From positions 56,017 through 120,016 of the forward strand of contig NZ_MLCL01000022.1 in the NCBI RefSeq assembly GCF_001942625.1: a stretch of DNA of 64,000 nucleotides, in the 5' to 3' direction. The notes under the pieces are model-generated. The model ran no database searches, was not told the DNA's origin, and saw only the letters and a program-made list of their open reading frames with translations. A program made the position numbers and the translations under genes. The stretch comes from Mycobacterium syngnathidarum. Its GTDB lineage: Bacteria; Actinomycetota; Actinomycetes; Mycobacteriales; Mycobacteriaceae. Positions 35,029 through 42,970 of the stretch are shown piece by piece; positions within the stretch are counted from its first letter, which is position 1, and every line of letters begins with the position of its first letter.

Positions 35029-35138
35029 GGAGCGGTTCCGTCCTCTCTGTCAGGCCGCACCGCCGGAGATGGGGTGCGGGTGCGTGTCGTGTTGCCATAT
35101 TGGGGGCTGGGGTCCACCGGCGGCGGGCCCGGCGCGGC

Positions 35139-36077
35139 CTACGAGTCGCTGACCACGCGCACGAATTGAGTAGCCCCGCGGCTTGCGGCGTCGCTGAACA
35201 TGATGTTGGTCCCGGACTGTTGGGCTTCGACAACCTGGCCGTCACCGACGTAAATCATGACGTGGTGATCTGGGTTGTCATCGAAGGCGAGATCACCGGG
35301 ACGCGCGTCGGCGGCACTTACGAGCTGCCCAGCCGCGTACTGCTCGCCGGACACGCGGGGAATCTCCACTCCGGATGCCTGGTATACGAGGTAACGCGCC
35401 AGCCCCGAGCAGTCGAACCCGATCTTGTCGTAGTCGCCCGCGGCGTCGGCCGCTCCGCCGTCGCTGATGCCCTGGCTGGGCCCGTCGATGCTGCCTCCGC
35501 CCCATGCGTACGGAATACCTTCAGCGACAACCTGTTTAGCTAGCTCGATGATCCGCTGTTGGTACTCGGTGGAGCCAGGTGAAGTCGGCCCGCCCGCGCC
35601 GACTTTGCCCTTGGCGGTGAGAGAACCCGTGCCCATCGAGCCGTCGCCACCGAGCAACCTGGACAGTGCCTGCGCACCGTTCGGACTGGACAGGGGCGAA
35701 TTGATCGATCCACCGGGACTGGAAGGCGGCACCTGCGGCATCTGCATCCCCGAACCCAGGTTGCCGGCACCGCCGAGCAGTGAACTCGCTCCGGCACCGA
35801 ACGCGCTGAGCAAGGCAGCGGGGATCGCATTGACACCGTCGCCGCCCTTCTTGTCGATGCTTTTGACGCCCTCGCCAAACTTGCTGGTCTTGTCCGAGCC
35901 CTCCTTGACCTTGTCGCGCGCTCGCTCACCGTCCTTGGTGGTGTCGTCGACTGCTGCTGTTAAGCCGGGATGTACGCCTGGGCTGGCGGCGGTACCGCCG
36001 GAGCTGGCCGGCAGATCCTGCGCGATCTTGCCGGGCTCGGTGATGATCAGCTCGTTGCTGCTGATTTCCCCTGCCAT
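35139..36077 (-). CDS. Exported NlpC/P60 peptidoglycan endopeptidase with type VII-associated N-terminal module
   Basis: NlpC/P60 enzymes cut peptide stems of peptidoglycan. The catalytic Cys223 is in IGFDCSGLARYL, the His at 271 or 272 is in DNPDHHVMIYVGDG, and a third polar residue follows near 286. The N-terminal 85 residues (MAGEISSNELIITEPGKIAQ) lack a Sec signal and share GVHPGLTAAVDDTTKDGERA with the transglycosylase at 24562-25527. A Gly/Pro/Ser-rich linker connects the parts. The gene begins one base after the 112-residue helical protein gene, so the two are cotranscribed. It probably widens the wall for secretion or mating. Confidence 0.85.
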   Translation of the reverse strand: MAGEISSNELIITEPGKIAQDLPASSGGTAASPGVHPGLTAAVDDTTKDGERARDKVKEGSDKTSKFGEGVKSIDKKGGDGVNAIPAALLSAFGAGASSLLGGAGNLGSGMQMPQVPPSSPGGSINSPLSSPNGAQALSRLLGGDGSMGTGSLTAKGKVGAGGPTSPGSTEYQQRIIELAKQVVAEGIPYAWGGGSIDGPSQGISDGGAADAAGDYDKIGFDCSGLARYLVYQASGVEIPRVSGEQYAAGQLVSAADARPGDLAFDDNPDHHVMIYVGDGQVVEAQQSGTNIMFSDAASRGATQFVRVVSDS

Positions 36078-36078
36078 G

Positions 36079-36417
36079 TCAGACCGCCCTCGCTGTCTCT
36101 GCCGCTGTCGTGTCGGTGCCAGTGATTCCCCGCAGAAGCGCCGCCAGGTCTGAGGTCACCGACCCGATAGAGCCGCCACCGGCGTTTACCAGCTCATTTA
36201 CTTTGGTGATGTCTGTGTGCAGCGATGAGGTGAATGGCTCAAGTGCCGGGGCGATTTCGTCCGAAGCGCCGGTGCCGGGCTTGGCGGCTGCCTCGGCCGC
36301 CTCGGTCACCGCGTCGGAGGCCTTCAACGCCGAGTCGAGCTGACCGCGCAGCGTTGTGAGCGTGTTCAGGGTCGCCTGGAACTGCTCGGGCGAGCTGATA
36401 GTGACGTCGTTTGCCAC
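36079..36417 (-). CDS. Small helical ESX-substrate-like protein (112 aa)
   Basis: The chain is helical throughout, with MANDVTISSPEQFQATLNTL and LRGQLDSALKASDAVTEAAE in the first half and LHTDITKVNELVNAGGGSIG in the second. It has no WxG turn. The GTG start follows AAAGGA. It is in the same operon as the NlpC/P60 protein and two other small helical proteins, which is typical of EspC/Esx-type substrates that chaperone or escort secreted enzymes. Confidence 0.55.
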   Translation of the reverse strand: MANDVTISSPEQFQATLNTLTTLRGQLDSALKASDAVTEAAEAAAKPGTGASDEIAPALEPFTSSLHTDITKVNELVNAGGGSIGSVTSDLAALLRGITGTDTTAAETARAV

Positions 36418-36456
36418 AGTCTGTCCTTTCAGAGTCGTCTCGAAGTCGTTTCGGGT

Positions 36457-37047
36457 CTACTTCATCGAGAACGCGGGCGGTATCGACGGATCGGGTGTCA
36501 GCGGATTCGGCTTCGGCGTCGTTGCCGCGGCCGGGGCGGAGGAGTCGCCGTACGGTCCAGCGAAGATCGAGGAACCCGGGGCCGCCGGCACCGTGCCGGG
36601 CGGTGCTGGAGGCGGTGTCACCGGAAGCAGCGGTGCACCGTTGGGAGTGCCCGTAGCCGGGGAATCAGCGGTACCGGCCTTCGGCGCGGGATTGGAACCG
36701 CCGGCGCCGGGAACTGCGGCAGCCGCTGTGACATCGATGTTGTGCGTCGTCTTGGCCCACGTCTGCAACCCCGTCACCGCCGTACTCAGCGCGGCTGCCG
36801 AGGATTTCGCAGGCGCGCTCTCCTTGGTCAACGTGCTGGTGAGCGCGGAGACGAACGGCGACAAGGGAGCCGAAGCACTGGGAACCGCGCCCGCGGCCGG
36901 GCTGCCGCTTTTCGACGCCACGGTTGTCGCGACCGTCTCGGTTTCGGTTGCCACACTGGCCAACGCTTTTGCGACGGTGTCGAGTTTCTGCCACGCATCG
37001 CCGAACCTGTCACCGATGGTGACATCGTCCGCGCCATCCACGCTCAT
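36457..37047 (-). CDS. Helical secreted protein with Pro-rich tail (196 aa)
   Basis: Residues 1-110 are helical (AWQKLDTVAKALASVATETE, LSTAVTGLQTWAKTTHNIDV), followed by a Pro/Ala/Gly-rich tail ending AFSMK. The ATG follows GAGGAGG at a good distance. The helical half is similar in composition to the neighbouring 112- and 113-residue proteins, which suggests a set of related Esx/Esp-like substrates. Confidence 0.55.
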   Translation of the reverse strand: MSVDGADDVTIGDRFGDAWQKLDTVAKALASVATETETVATTVASKSGSPAAGAVPSASAPLSPFVSALTSTLTKESAPAKSSAAALSTAVTGLQTWAKTTHNIDVTAAAAVPGAGGSNPAPKAGTADSPATGTPNGAPLLPVTPPPAPPGTVPAAPGSSIFAGPYGDSSAPAAATTPKPNPLTPDPSIPPAFSMK

Positions 37048-37076
37048 CCCTGTCCTCCTCAGTCCCCGGTGCCCAG

Positions 37077-37418
37077 TCAGGCCTTGCGGGCGTCGTCAGC
37101 AGCTTTCAGGTCGATGCCAACCATGGCGTAGCCCTTTGTCTTGGCGGTGTCTGCGCAGTTCTCGGCGCTGTCGCAGGTGGCGGTGATCGCGTCGTTCAAC
37201 GCGGCTGCCCACGCCTTCAGCGAAGCGACCACGGGTGTGTACACGGGGGAGACCGCACCATCGGCGGTGAACGTCTTGGCATCAGATTCCGCCGCTGCCC
37301 CAACGGCGTCGAACGTCTCGACGAACCCGCGCAGCTCAGCTGCGATCCGCTTGATCTCCGCTGTGTCCCGATCCAATGCAGCCTTGTCGACTGCGATTGA
37401 GCCTTCATTGCCACCCAT
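37077..37418 (-). CDS. Small helical ESX-substrate-like protein (113 aa)
   Basis: The sequence (MGGNEGSIAVDKAALDRDTA; IAAELRGFVETFDAVGAAAE; LKAWAAALNDAITATCDSAE) resembles EspC-like helical substrates in length and pattern. Two Cys may form a disulfide between helices (TCDSAENCADT). First gene of the substrate operon running to 35139. Confidence 0.55.
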   Translation of the reverse strand: MGGNEGSIAVDKAALDRDTAEIKRIAAELRGFVETFDAVGAAAESDAKTFTADGAVSPVYTPVVASLKAWAAALNDAITATCDSAENCADTAKTKGYAMVGIDLKAADDARKA

Positions 37419-37664
37419 TGCGCGCCGCCTCTCGTTCGATGCCGTCACGGATACCATCAGTGTGTCGCAGCAAACGACATGGCACCTCGACCGGCATCCG
37501 CAGTGTAAGGCGATCGGGAACCCAAGGATCGCCGCGGCGCGGACTGGCCCCACCAGGCGACAGCCTCAGGAACGGGCTACGGCAGGCCCGCGCCGCTGGT
37601 GACGGGGTACGGCTCGGCCGCCTACCGTGCATTCCACGAGACCCGATGGACCAGGAGGACTCCC

Positions 37665-37874
37665 TTGGACACCCCGTGCACCGTCCCGGTTCTGTTACCA
37701 GTTCACCGCGACCGAGCCTGGCGCGCCCGCTGCGGCGGCACATGGTCCTGGGACGAAAGCCGCGCCATGTGGCTCGACGAGTCGAAAGGCGAGGCCGACC
37801 GGGACGCATGGCGAGGCCAGAAGTCCATGGAGAGCTTCAGTCGCCTCGTCGGCCCGTTCACCGAAGTCGACTGA
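37665..37874 (+). CDS. Small hypothetical protein (69 aa)
   Basis: A TTG at 37665 is preceded seven bases upstream by AGGAGGA, the main reason for choosing it. The product begins MDTPCTVPVLLPVHRDRAWR and is Trp/Arg-rich in the middle (CGGTWSWDESRAMWLDESKG). Function unknown. Confidence 0.45.
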   Translation: MDTPCTVPVLLPVHRDRAWRARCGGTWSWDESRAMWLDESKGEADRDAWRGQKSMESFSRLVGPFTEVD

Positions 37875-37901
37875 GCCAGAGAAGATCCCACCAGGTAGTG
37901 C

Positions 37902-38051
37902 ATGGTGCAGAACCGAATCACCGGCGAGAAGGTGGAATTCGAAACCGACGACGCGGACGATGCGATCGGAGCCCGCATCGCCGACGCTCACACGAGCTAC
38001 GCCGCCGACCGGATCGAGCACGACGCCGTCAGCGTCGAACCGGCCAGGTGA
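37902..38051 (+). CDS. Very small acidic protein (49 aa)
   Basis: The ATG at 37902 begins MVQNRITGEKVEFETDDADD, and the product ends DAVSVEPAR. Acidic and probably helical in the middle. It lies 27 bases after the 69-residue gene and may be cotranslated with it. Confidence 0.4.
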   Translation: MVQNRITGEKVEFETDDADDAIGARIADAHTSYAADRIEHDAVSVEPAR

Positions 38052-38080
38052 TTAGGCCGCGGGTGTGGGCTCCACACGCG

Positions 38081-38518
38081 TCACGTCTGCCGGGAATGCA
38101 TGCGCGCGATCTCGGCCTCCAACTCACCGCGCTGGATCGCGGCGCTGATGCGGGCCTTCTCCGCATTGTCGGGCTCGTCTCCGTCTGCGATCATGCGGAT
38201 CGTGTTGCCCGCCAGCGTCTCCCACCGGCCGCCGAACAAGTGATGCTGTACGCCGTGGGTCTCATCGTGTAGGCGGTCGGCGGCCCCATGGGCATCAGTG
38301 CCGCGGAACTCCAAGCGGGTGGCAGTGGACATGCGGCCGTCGCCGGGCTGCACCTGGCGTAGTTCGAGCGTGAGGCCTTCTGCGGATGTGACGGTCGTGT
38401 ACGCACCGCTCTCGTCGGAGCCAAGCTCCGGTTCGACGCCGAACATGGCGGCGTACCCGGCGGAGACGTGCGCGATGATCGATGCCGGGGTATACATCGT
38501 CAGCCTGGTGAGCTGCAT
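38081..38518 (-). CDS. Hypothetical protein (145 aa)
   Basis: The protein begins MQLTRLTMYTPASIIAHVSA; an ATG seven codons on is also possible. It alternates strands (YTTVTSAEGLTLELRQVQPG) and helices (EKARISAAIQRGELEAEIAR). There is a His-rich patch (DETHGVQHHLFGG). No family recognised. Confidence 0.55.
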   Translation of the reverse strand: MQLTRLTMYTPASIIAHVSAGYAAMFGVEPELGSDESGAYTTVTSAEGLTLELRQVQPGDGRMSTATRLEFRGTDAHGAADRLHDETHGVQHHLFGGRWETLAGNTIRMIADGDEPDNAEKARISAAIQRGELEAEIARMHSRQT

Positions 38519-38600
38519 GACCTGAATTGTGCCTGCAGCGTGGGGGCGCGTCGAGCCCTTTTCACTTCCGCATCGGCCAGATGAACGCAGCTTCCAGGTG

Positions 38601-40001
38601 TTACGGCACGTTTCCTGGATCCAGCGGGTCCTTTTTCGCTATCGTTCCGCCACGGACCGACTCGGCGATGGTTTGTTCACCCCAAACTTCCGCGACGTCA
38701 GGGCCGACCTGCCGAACCCGAACCGGGTCAGCCTGTTTCGTGCTGCCGCCGCCCTGTCCCACACCGCCCATTCCAGGCATGATCGGCACGCCGCCGGCAC
38801 CGTGGGGCGCCGTAGCAGCAGGGGTTCCCTGCTTGCCCATCGCGTTACCGGATTCCGCGGCGCTCAGACGTGTCTGCGCCGTCGCGCCTTCGGGCCGGCC
38901 AGTCACGTTCGTTTCGGTCTTCATCCCCTGTACCGAGTTCCCGGTGGGGCCACCGGACACTTCGGCCGGCCCGGCTGCGGGCCCGCTAGCCGGTGACGGT
39001 ACCGAAACCCGCGGCGTCGGAGTCGGTGTGGTCGCCAGGGCAGCCAGACCTGGGGGTGTTCCGAATGCGTTGTCGAGGTCAGAGTTTGTGATTGCATCGG
39101 ATTTGTCGTTCTTCCCCGGCTGGGTGGACGACACCGGCTGTGCAGTCGCTGCGGGCTGTTGACCGGTCCCGGCAGGCTGCTGCTGCTGTCCCGCGGCAGG
39201 CTGCTGGCGCAATGCGTTAAGAACCGCGACTGGGTCCACGCCACCGGAACTCGACGATCGAGTGTCGGGCGATGGGCTGCCGCCGGGCGCAGCGGCACCA
39301 GCAGCTTTTGCTGAACCCGGGGCCGCGTTGCCGGGGGAACTCGCGGGGGAGCCGGCGGGGCGGGATGAAGTGGTGCCCGGATTATTGGGGGTGTTGCTGA
39401 AGTTGCCGTCACTGGACATATCTCTGTAACTGGCCCCGCCGAGCGCGGCTACTCCACCGTTGAACTGCTCCGTCGCTTCGGCGACCGCGGCATCGAGTGT
39501 CTCGTCGGCCGTCTGGCGGGCGGCTTTCGCGTCGTCGTATTCCCGTTGCGCCGCAATGAAATCACTCGTTGCGTTCGACACGGCGGTGCGGGCTTTGGTG
39601 ATCCGGTCCGAGTCCTCGGAGCTCTGGGCGTTCTGCAGCTCGGTCTCGGCGTCAGCCATCGCTGTGCGCTTCGAATCAAGCTGCGCACGTAGCCAAGTGA
39701 GCCACGTCTTGTCGTAGTGGCCGGTTCCGACGCCGTCACGCCACGCCTTGGCGGCTTTCTCGATCGCTGCAGTCGCCTTGGCCGCGATACCGATCGAGTC
39801 GCCGAGCCGTTGAGCTTCTGCCTGCTCTTTACGCATTTGGTCGAGGTTTTTGGTCGGGGTCGCGCCGGACGCCTGGGCGGCCATGCCTGCGATCGCAGCC
39901 TTCAGTTGGTCGGCGGTGTCGTGGTAACGGGCTGATTGTTCGGAAAGGGTTTTGCTCATGCCAAGATCGGCGAACGAGAGATCAGGATCTTCGGGTTCCA
40001 T
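38601..40001 (-). CDS. Secreted coiled-coil protein with low-complexity tail (466 aa)
   Basis: Residues 1-190 are charged helices with heptad-like spacing (AEAQRLGDSIGIAAKATAAI, LRAQLDSKRTAMADAETELQ, EYDDAKAARQTADETLDAAV) that would form a coiled coil or bundle like EspB-type heads. The rest is Pro/Ser/Gly/Gln-rich, ending with a charged motif (PVRVRQVGPDVAEVWGEQTI). No signal peptide. Most likely a type VII substrate or a structural part of the surface of the cell; it begins the 24.5-40 kb minus-strand island. Confidence 0.6.
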   Translation of the reverse strand: MEPEDPDLSFADLGMSKTLSEQSARYHDTADQLKAAIAGMAAQASGATPTKNLDQMRKEQAEAQRLGDSIGIAAKATAAIEKAAKAWRDGVGTGHYDKTWLTWLRAQLDSKRTAMADAETELQNAQSSEDSDRITKARTAVSNATSDFIAAQREYDDAKAARQTADETLDAAVAEATEQFNGGVAALGGASYRDMSSDGNFSNTPNNPGTTSSRPAGSPASSPGNAAPGSAKAAGAAAPGGSPSPDTRSSSSGGVDPVAVLNALRQQPAAGQQQQPAGTGQQPAATAQPVSSTQPGKNDKSDAITNSDLDNAFGTPPGLAALATTPTPTPRVSVPSPASGPAAGPAEVSGGPTGNSVQGMKTETNVTGRPEGATAQTRLSAAESGNAMGKQGTPAATAPHGAGGVPIMPGMGGVGQGGGSTKQADPVRVRQVGPDVAEVWGEQTIAESVRGGTIAKKDPLDPGNVP

Positions 40002-40088
40002 AACGCGAGTGTGAGCTGGCCAAGGGGTGTTGGACGAGCGCGGCGCGGCCTGCGGTCAAGCTTCAGAGAACGGCCACGTCGACCCCTG

Positions 40089-40112
40089 TATCAGTTCTAG
40101 CTAGTATCAGTT
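40089..40112 (+). promoter_or_regulatory. Direct repeats in the HigBA-type promoter region
   Basis: TATCAGTT occurs at 40089-40096 and again at 40105-40112, 16 bases apart, with the palindrome CTAGCTAG (40097-40104) between them. The region ends 21 bases before the toxin start, a position suited to the antitoxin operator. Confidence 0.45.
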
Positions 40113-40132
40113 TTGAGTGATGCCTTAGTCCT

Positions 40133-40480
40133 GTGCCGATACGACGGTGGGAGGTGGACACGACACTGATCCACGACTGGATCATCGGCCTGGACGAAGC
40201 CACGCAGGACAGCGTCCTGTCGGCGTTGGAGTACCTGGCCGATAACGGCCCCACCGCGGGTCGACCGTTCGTGGACCGCATCCACCACTCACGGCACCAG
40301 AACATGAAGGAGTTGCGTCCGCGCAGCCCCGGCGGAAGCCGGCAGTTGCGCATCCTGTTCGCGTTCGACCTGCAATCGCACGCGATCACACTGATCGCCG
40401 GTGACAAGACCGGCGACTGGAACAAGTGGTACCGGGACAACGTTCCGGCGGCGGACGATCTATTCGACCGGCACCTGTAA
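40133..40480 (+). CDS. HigB/RelE-superfamily toxin (mRNA interferase-like)
   Basis: The 115-residue protein has the compact RelE/HigB plan: two N-terminal helices (DTTLIHDWIIGLDEATQDSV), then strands (MKELRPRSPGGSRQLRILFA, DLQSHAITLIAGDKTGDW) and a C-terminal helix (NKWYRDNVPAADDLFDRHL). Such toxins cut mRNA on the ribosome. A GTG start at 40133 fits this length. The toxin gene comes first and the antitoxin second, the order characteristic of HigBA modules. This one probably stabilises the element by post-segregational killing. Confidence 0.8.
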   Translation: MPIRRWEVDTTLIHDWIIGLDEATQDSVLSALEYLADNGPTAGRPFVDRIHHSRHQNMKELRPRSPGGSRQLRILFAFDLQSHAITLIAGDKTGDWNKWYRDNVPAADDLFDRHL

Positions 40481-40518
40481 CGGACCACCGAGAAGAAGCA
40501 GCGGAAGGGGAAGAGACT

Positions 40519-40830
40519 ATGAGCACACTCGACGAACTACTGTCCGGTCTGCCCGTGGAGCGTCGCGAACGCATCGCCCGCGGCGCCGCCGAGATGGGGC
40601 GCGAGGCAGCCGAGTACCGCCTCCGCCAGCTTCGTGAGGACGCCGGCTACACGCAGAAGGCCCTCGCCGTGCTCATCGGCGTCGGCCAGAACCGGGTCTC
40701 CCAGATGGAGCACGGGCAGATCGCCGCCGCGCAGGTGTCGACCCTGCGCAAGTACGTCGAGGCCACCGGCGGCGAGTTGGAGGTGGCGGTCAAGCGTCCC
40801 GACGGAACCCGCATCCCGCTGGCGCTCTGA
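40519..40830 (+). CDS. HigA-type antitoxin with XRE helix-turn-helix
   Basis: The 103-residue protein contains an XRE helix-turn-helix near residues 38-75 (RLRQLREDAGYTQKALAVLI, GQNRVSQMEHGQIAAAQVST) and a short dimerisation tail. The ATG at 40519 follows GGAAGGGGAAG. It is 38 bases from the toxin. HigA proteins neutralise HigB and repress the shared promoter; the direct repeats upstream of the toxin are the likely site. Confidence 0.8.
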   Translation: MSTLDELLSGLPVERRERIARGAAEMGREAAEYRLRQLREDAGYTQKALAVLIGVGQNRVSQMEHGQIAAAQVSTLRKYVEATGGELEVAVKRPDGTRIPLAL

Positions 40831-40910
40831 TCGCTTGCCTCGCTCGGCGTTCGGCTGCGGTCCCGAGGCGACCGGTCGCAAGGAAGATCGAGCAGCGATG
40901 ACGGCCGCTG

Positions 40911-41351
40911 TCATGGGTGCAGGTCGGTGATTTCCTTGGGCGCCGCCTCGACTCGCTTTGCCCATGTTCCGTCTGGCTGCTGCGAGATGGCGAACTCGCC
41001 AACGTCACCCGAATAAACCCACAGCTCAGCAGGTTTAGAGGACAGCCACGTCACATACAGCACACTGCGCGTGCCGTATGGCGCGTAGGAATCGTGGACA
41101 TCGCGGAACACCTCGTTGCCGTTCTTGTCCCGGATCACCGGTATCCACGTGTCCACGCCGTTCTCGGCAGGCCCGTGCTCCACTGCTGCGGTGTACTGAC
41201 CGGACGGTGAATCGACCGGGTGGTCCGGACGCACGAAGCGGTCCCCGTCAAGCGATCTAGACTGCCCGAACAACGAACACCCGGCAACGATCGCGCTCAC
41301 AGCGACAAGTGCTGCAAGCAGACCCCGTCGAGCGCGTGTCGTGAAAATCAT
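40911..41351 (-). CDS. Lipoprotein (146 aa)
   Basis: MIFTTRARRGLLAALVAVSA followed by IVAGCS is a lipoprotein signal with a lipobox ending at Cys25. The mature part is beta-rich (QYTAAVEHGPAENGVDTWIP, SVLYVTWLSSKPAELWVYSG). The start overlaps the stop of the upstream gene (ATGA). The 37-base segment coding the signal recurs 320 bases away, which marks a recombination event. It may be an immunity or surface protein; no family recognised. Confidence 0.6.
   Translation of the reverse strand: MIFTTRARRGLLAALVAVSAIVAGCSLFGQSRSLDGDRFVRPDHPVDSPSGQYTAAVEHGPAENGVDTWIPVIRDKNGNEVFRDVHDSYAPYGTRSVLYVTWLSSKPAELWVYSGDVGEFAISQQPDGTWAKRVEAAPKEITDLHP
41301..41337. repeat. 37-bp direct repeat, copy A (in lipoprotein signal sequence)
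   Basis: The segment matches copy B at 41621-41657 at 34 of 37 bases. It encodes the signal-peptide region of the lipoprotein, so one of the two copies must be displaced. Confidence 0.7.
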
Positions 41352-41605
41352 TTGTACGGGTAGCCTTTCGCACTTACCAGAGATCCGTTCTGGTCGAAAA
41401 TGAAGTCCGACTCAGCATGCCATCCGATGTGGATCTGATACGGCTCAGCTTGCCCGAGAGTGACAATCTCGGCAATGCGGTTCTTCCACGTGTCCGTCGA
41501 GTAGTCAAAGTTCGGATCAATGATGTCGTTGAACTTGTACCCACCGTCCACGGTCACCTTGTAGGTGCCATCCGCAAGAGGCTGGACGTGGGTGGTCCCG
41601 TCCAT
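41348..41605 (-). pseudogene. 5'-truncated partner of the lipoprotein (85 aa remaining)
   Basis: The remaining frame begins MDGTTHVQPLADGTYKVTVD and looks like the C-terminal part of a secreted or surface protein (YKFNDIIDPNFDYSTDTWKN). Upstream, in the same frame, the DNA still codes for a remnant of a signal peptide (the copy B repeat) but a stop codon and the lack of a proper start cut it off. The ATG used here may be internal. It overlaps the lipoprotein start by four bases (ATGA). Possibly a two-domain immunity protein whose head was swapped out. Confidence 0.5.
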
Positions 41606-41620
41606 CTGGAAATCGCGCGC

Positions 41621-41657
41621 AGCGGCAAGTGCTGCAAGCAGATCCCGTCGCGCGCGT
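41621..41657. repeat. 37-bp direct repeat, copy B
   Basis: Together with copy A it brackets the truncated gene, with 284 bases between the copies. Short direct repeats flanking a truncated gene are what a recombination between paralogous lipoprotein genes would leave. Confidence 0.7.
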
Positions 41658-41774
41658 CTAGATGAACAGCACCGACAACGCCTCGTTGAGGACCTCCAAG
41701 GTGACGAAGCTCTAGATCTCGGCCTCAGCCAAGGGCTTTTCAGCAGCGCGCCCCGACGCGACCGGCGGCTGTAA
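41658..41774 (+). pseudogene. Remnant of a YbaB/EbfC-type gene 3' end
   Basis: Translated in this frame the segment reads EQHRQRLVEDLQGDEALDLG then LSQGLFSSAPRR, matching the C-terminal part of the intact YbaB-family protein at 45802-46266 (EQHRQRLIEDLEGTD ... FSHGLFRRSWRADES). The central 20 or so residues and the whole N-terminus are missing. It is the tail of an older copy of the toxin/immunity/YbaB cassette. Confidence 0.7.
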
Positions 41775-41894
41775 CCGTCGGGGGAAGCGAGGCTGATGGC
41801 CCCCGACCAGCAGCGCTGAGATGCCGGCGACGCGAGTGTCGGCTCTGGTCGAATCCTGCGCAGTCTGCTCCGGGGTGCGGATACGCTGAGTCGT

Positions 41895-42470
41895 ATGAGG
41901 TATCCGTCGCTGCCCCACTCTGATCAGGGGCCTGGTCAGACTCCGAATGGCTACAACCGCAGCGCCGCGGTTCCGGGCGTGCCGGCCGAAGGGTCGCGTG
42001 CTCGACGTGTGCGGACGGTGACGTTGGTTGTATGCGTGATCCTGGTGTCTGTCGTCGCTGTCGCGGCGGTGGCGGGGTGGATCGATCTGGACAGGGTCGC
42101 CGGTGGACATGCGGCCTCTGCGGCCGGTCAGGTGTCCGGTGATCGTGAGGAATGGTCGGCAGCCGTTTGCACAGACGGGACGGTGTCGACAATTTCAGAT
42201 GGGAAAGCCGGGTTCCCGAACGTCGAAAACTACGCATCCTGCATGTCACGTGTACCTGGCTCGGGTGGCGGGGTCGTCCCAATTCTGATCGGCGAATGGA
42301 ACGACAAGCTGACGATGCACCAAGACTTGATGCATTACAAGGCAATTCGCTCTTTCGCATCGGCAGAACGTGCCGACACCGTGATTGTTTTCGCCCCAAT
42401 CGGAGACACAGGACCCGCCCCGCTTGAACCACTCACCGAATTCGGCTTCAGCATCGCCCCACTGCCATGA
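41895..42470 (+). CDS. Single-pass membrane protein with external domain (191 aa)
   Basis: After a basic start of about 40 residues a hydrophobic helix (TLVVCVILVSVVAVAAVAGW) near 43-62 anchors the protein. The external part contains two Cys (AVCTDGTVSTISDG, ENYASCMSRVPGSG) that can pair. The C-terminus is strand-rich (DTVIVFAPIGDTGPA). It lies between the recombination scar and the WXG100 pair, so a link to the toxin system is possible but not shown. Confidence 0.55.
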   Translation: MRYPSLPHSDQGPGQTPNGYNRSAAVPGVPAEGSRARRVRTVTLVVCVILVSVVAVAAVAGWIDLDRVAGGHAASAAGQVSGDREEWSAAVCTDGTVSTISDGKAGFPNVENYASCMSRVPGSGGGVVPILIGEWNDKLTMHQDLMHYKAIRSFASAERADTVIVFAPIGDTGPAPLEPLTEFGFSIAPLP

Positions 42471-42502
42471 ACCGCGGTGACCTCTCACTGGTGGTGTCGT
42501 CG

Positions 42503-42940
42503 TCACGGTGGACTGGTTGGCCACAATCGGGCGACATCGACTGAGGCCGTCATTGCCTGACCATCGATCGTGATGCCGTCGTCGGTTGTCCTGTACGGCA
42601 CCAAGATGTCGATGGCTTGGCCTTCCCGATGTTCGAGCCGGATGTTGATCGCGTCACCGGCAAACGGCTCACGCACGGTGACGTCCATGACGGTCGCCCG
42701 GGCGCGCAAGCTCTCGGCGTCGGTTTCATCCTGCAGCGCCGTGATGATGGCGTCGACGCTGCGCTGCCCAGACGGCGCCCCGAGATTTCGCATAGCACGA
42801 TCACCGTTGGTAGCGACGACCAGCATGAACGGCGCCAAATTTTGGTGCTCTAGGCCTATGCCAGCCACTTGTATGCTGTCTGCAAACAGCCGATCGAGGT
42901 CAGCTTGGGCTGCCTGACTCAGTGATGCACGCCAGTCCAT
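42503..42940 (-). CDS. Hypothetical protein (145 aa)
   Basis: The protein begins MDWRASLSQAAQADLDRLFA, is alpha/beta (NLAPFMLVVATNGDRAMRNL, AIDILVPYRTTDDGITIDGQ) and has no signal. It is divergent from the WXG100 gene with 30 bases between starts, so a shared promoter region is likely. It might be an alternative immunity protein or a chaperone for the neighbouring toxin; there is no family to support this. Confidence 0.5.
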   Translation of the reverse strand: MDWRASLSQAAQADLDRLFADSIQVAGIGLEHQNLAPFMLVVATNGDRAMRNLGAPSGQRSVDAIITALQDETDAESLRARATVMDVTVREPFAGDAINIRLEHREGQAIDILVPYRTTDDGITIDGQAMTASVDVARLWPTSPP

Positions 42941-42970
42941 GATTACCTTGCGGTCTAGGGGGAGGTGTCG

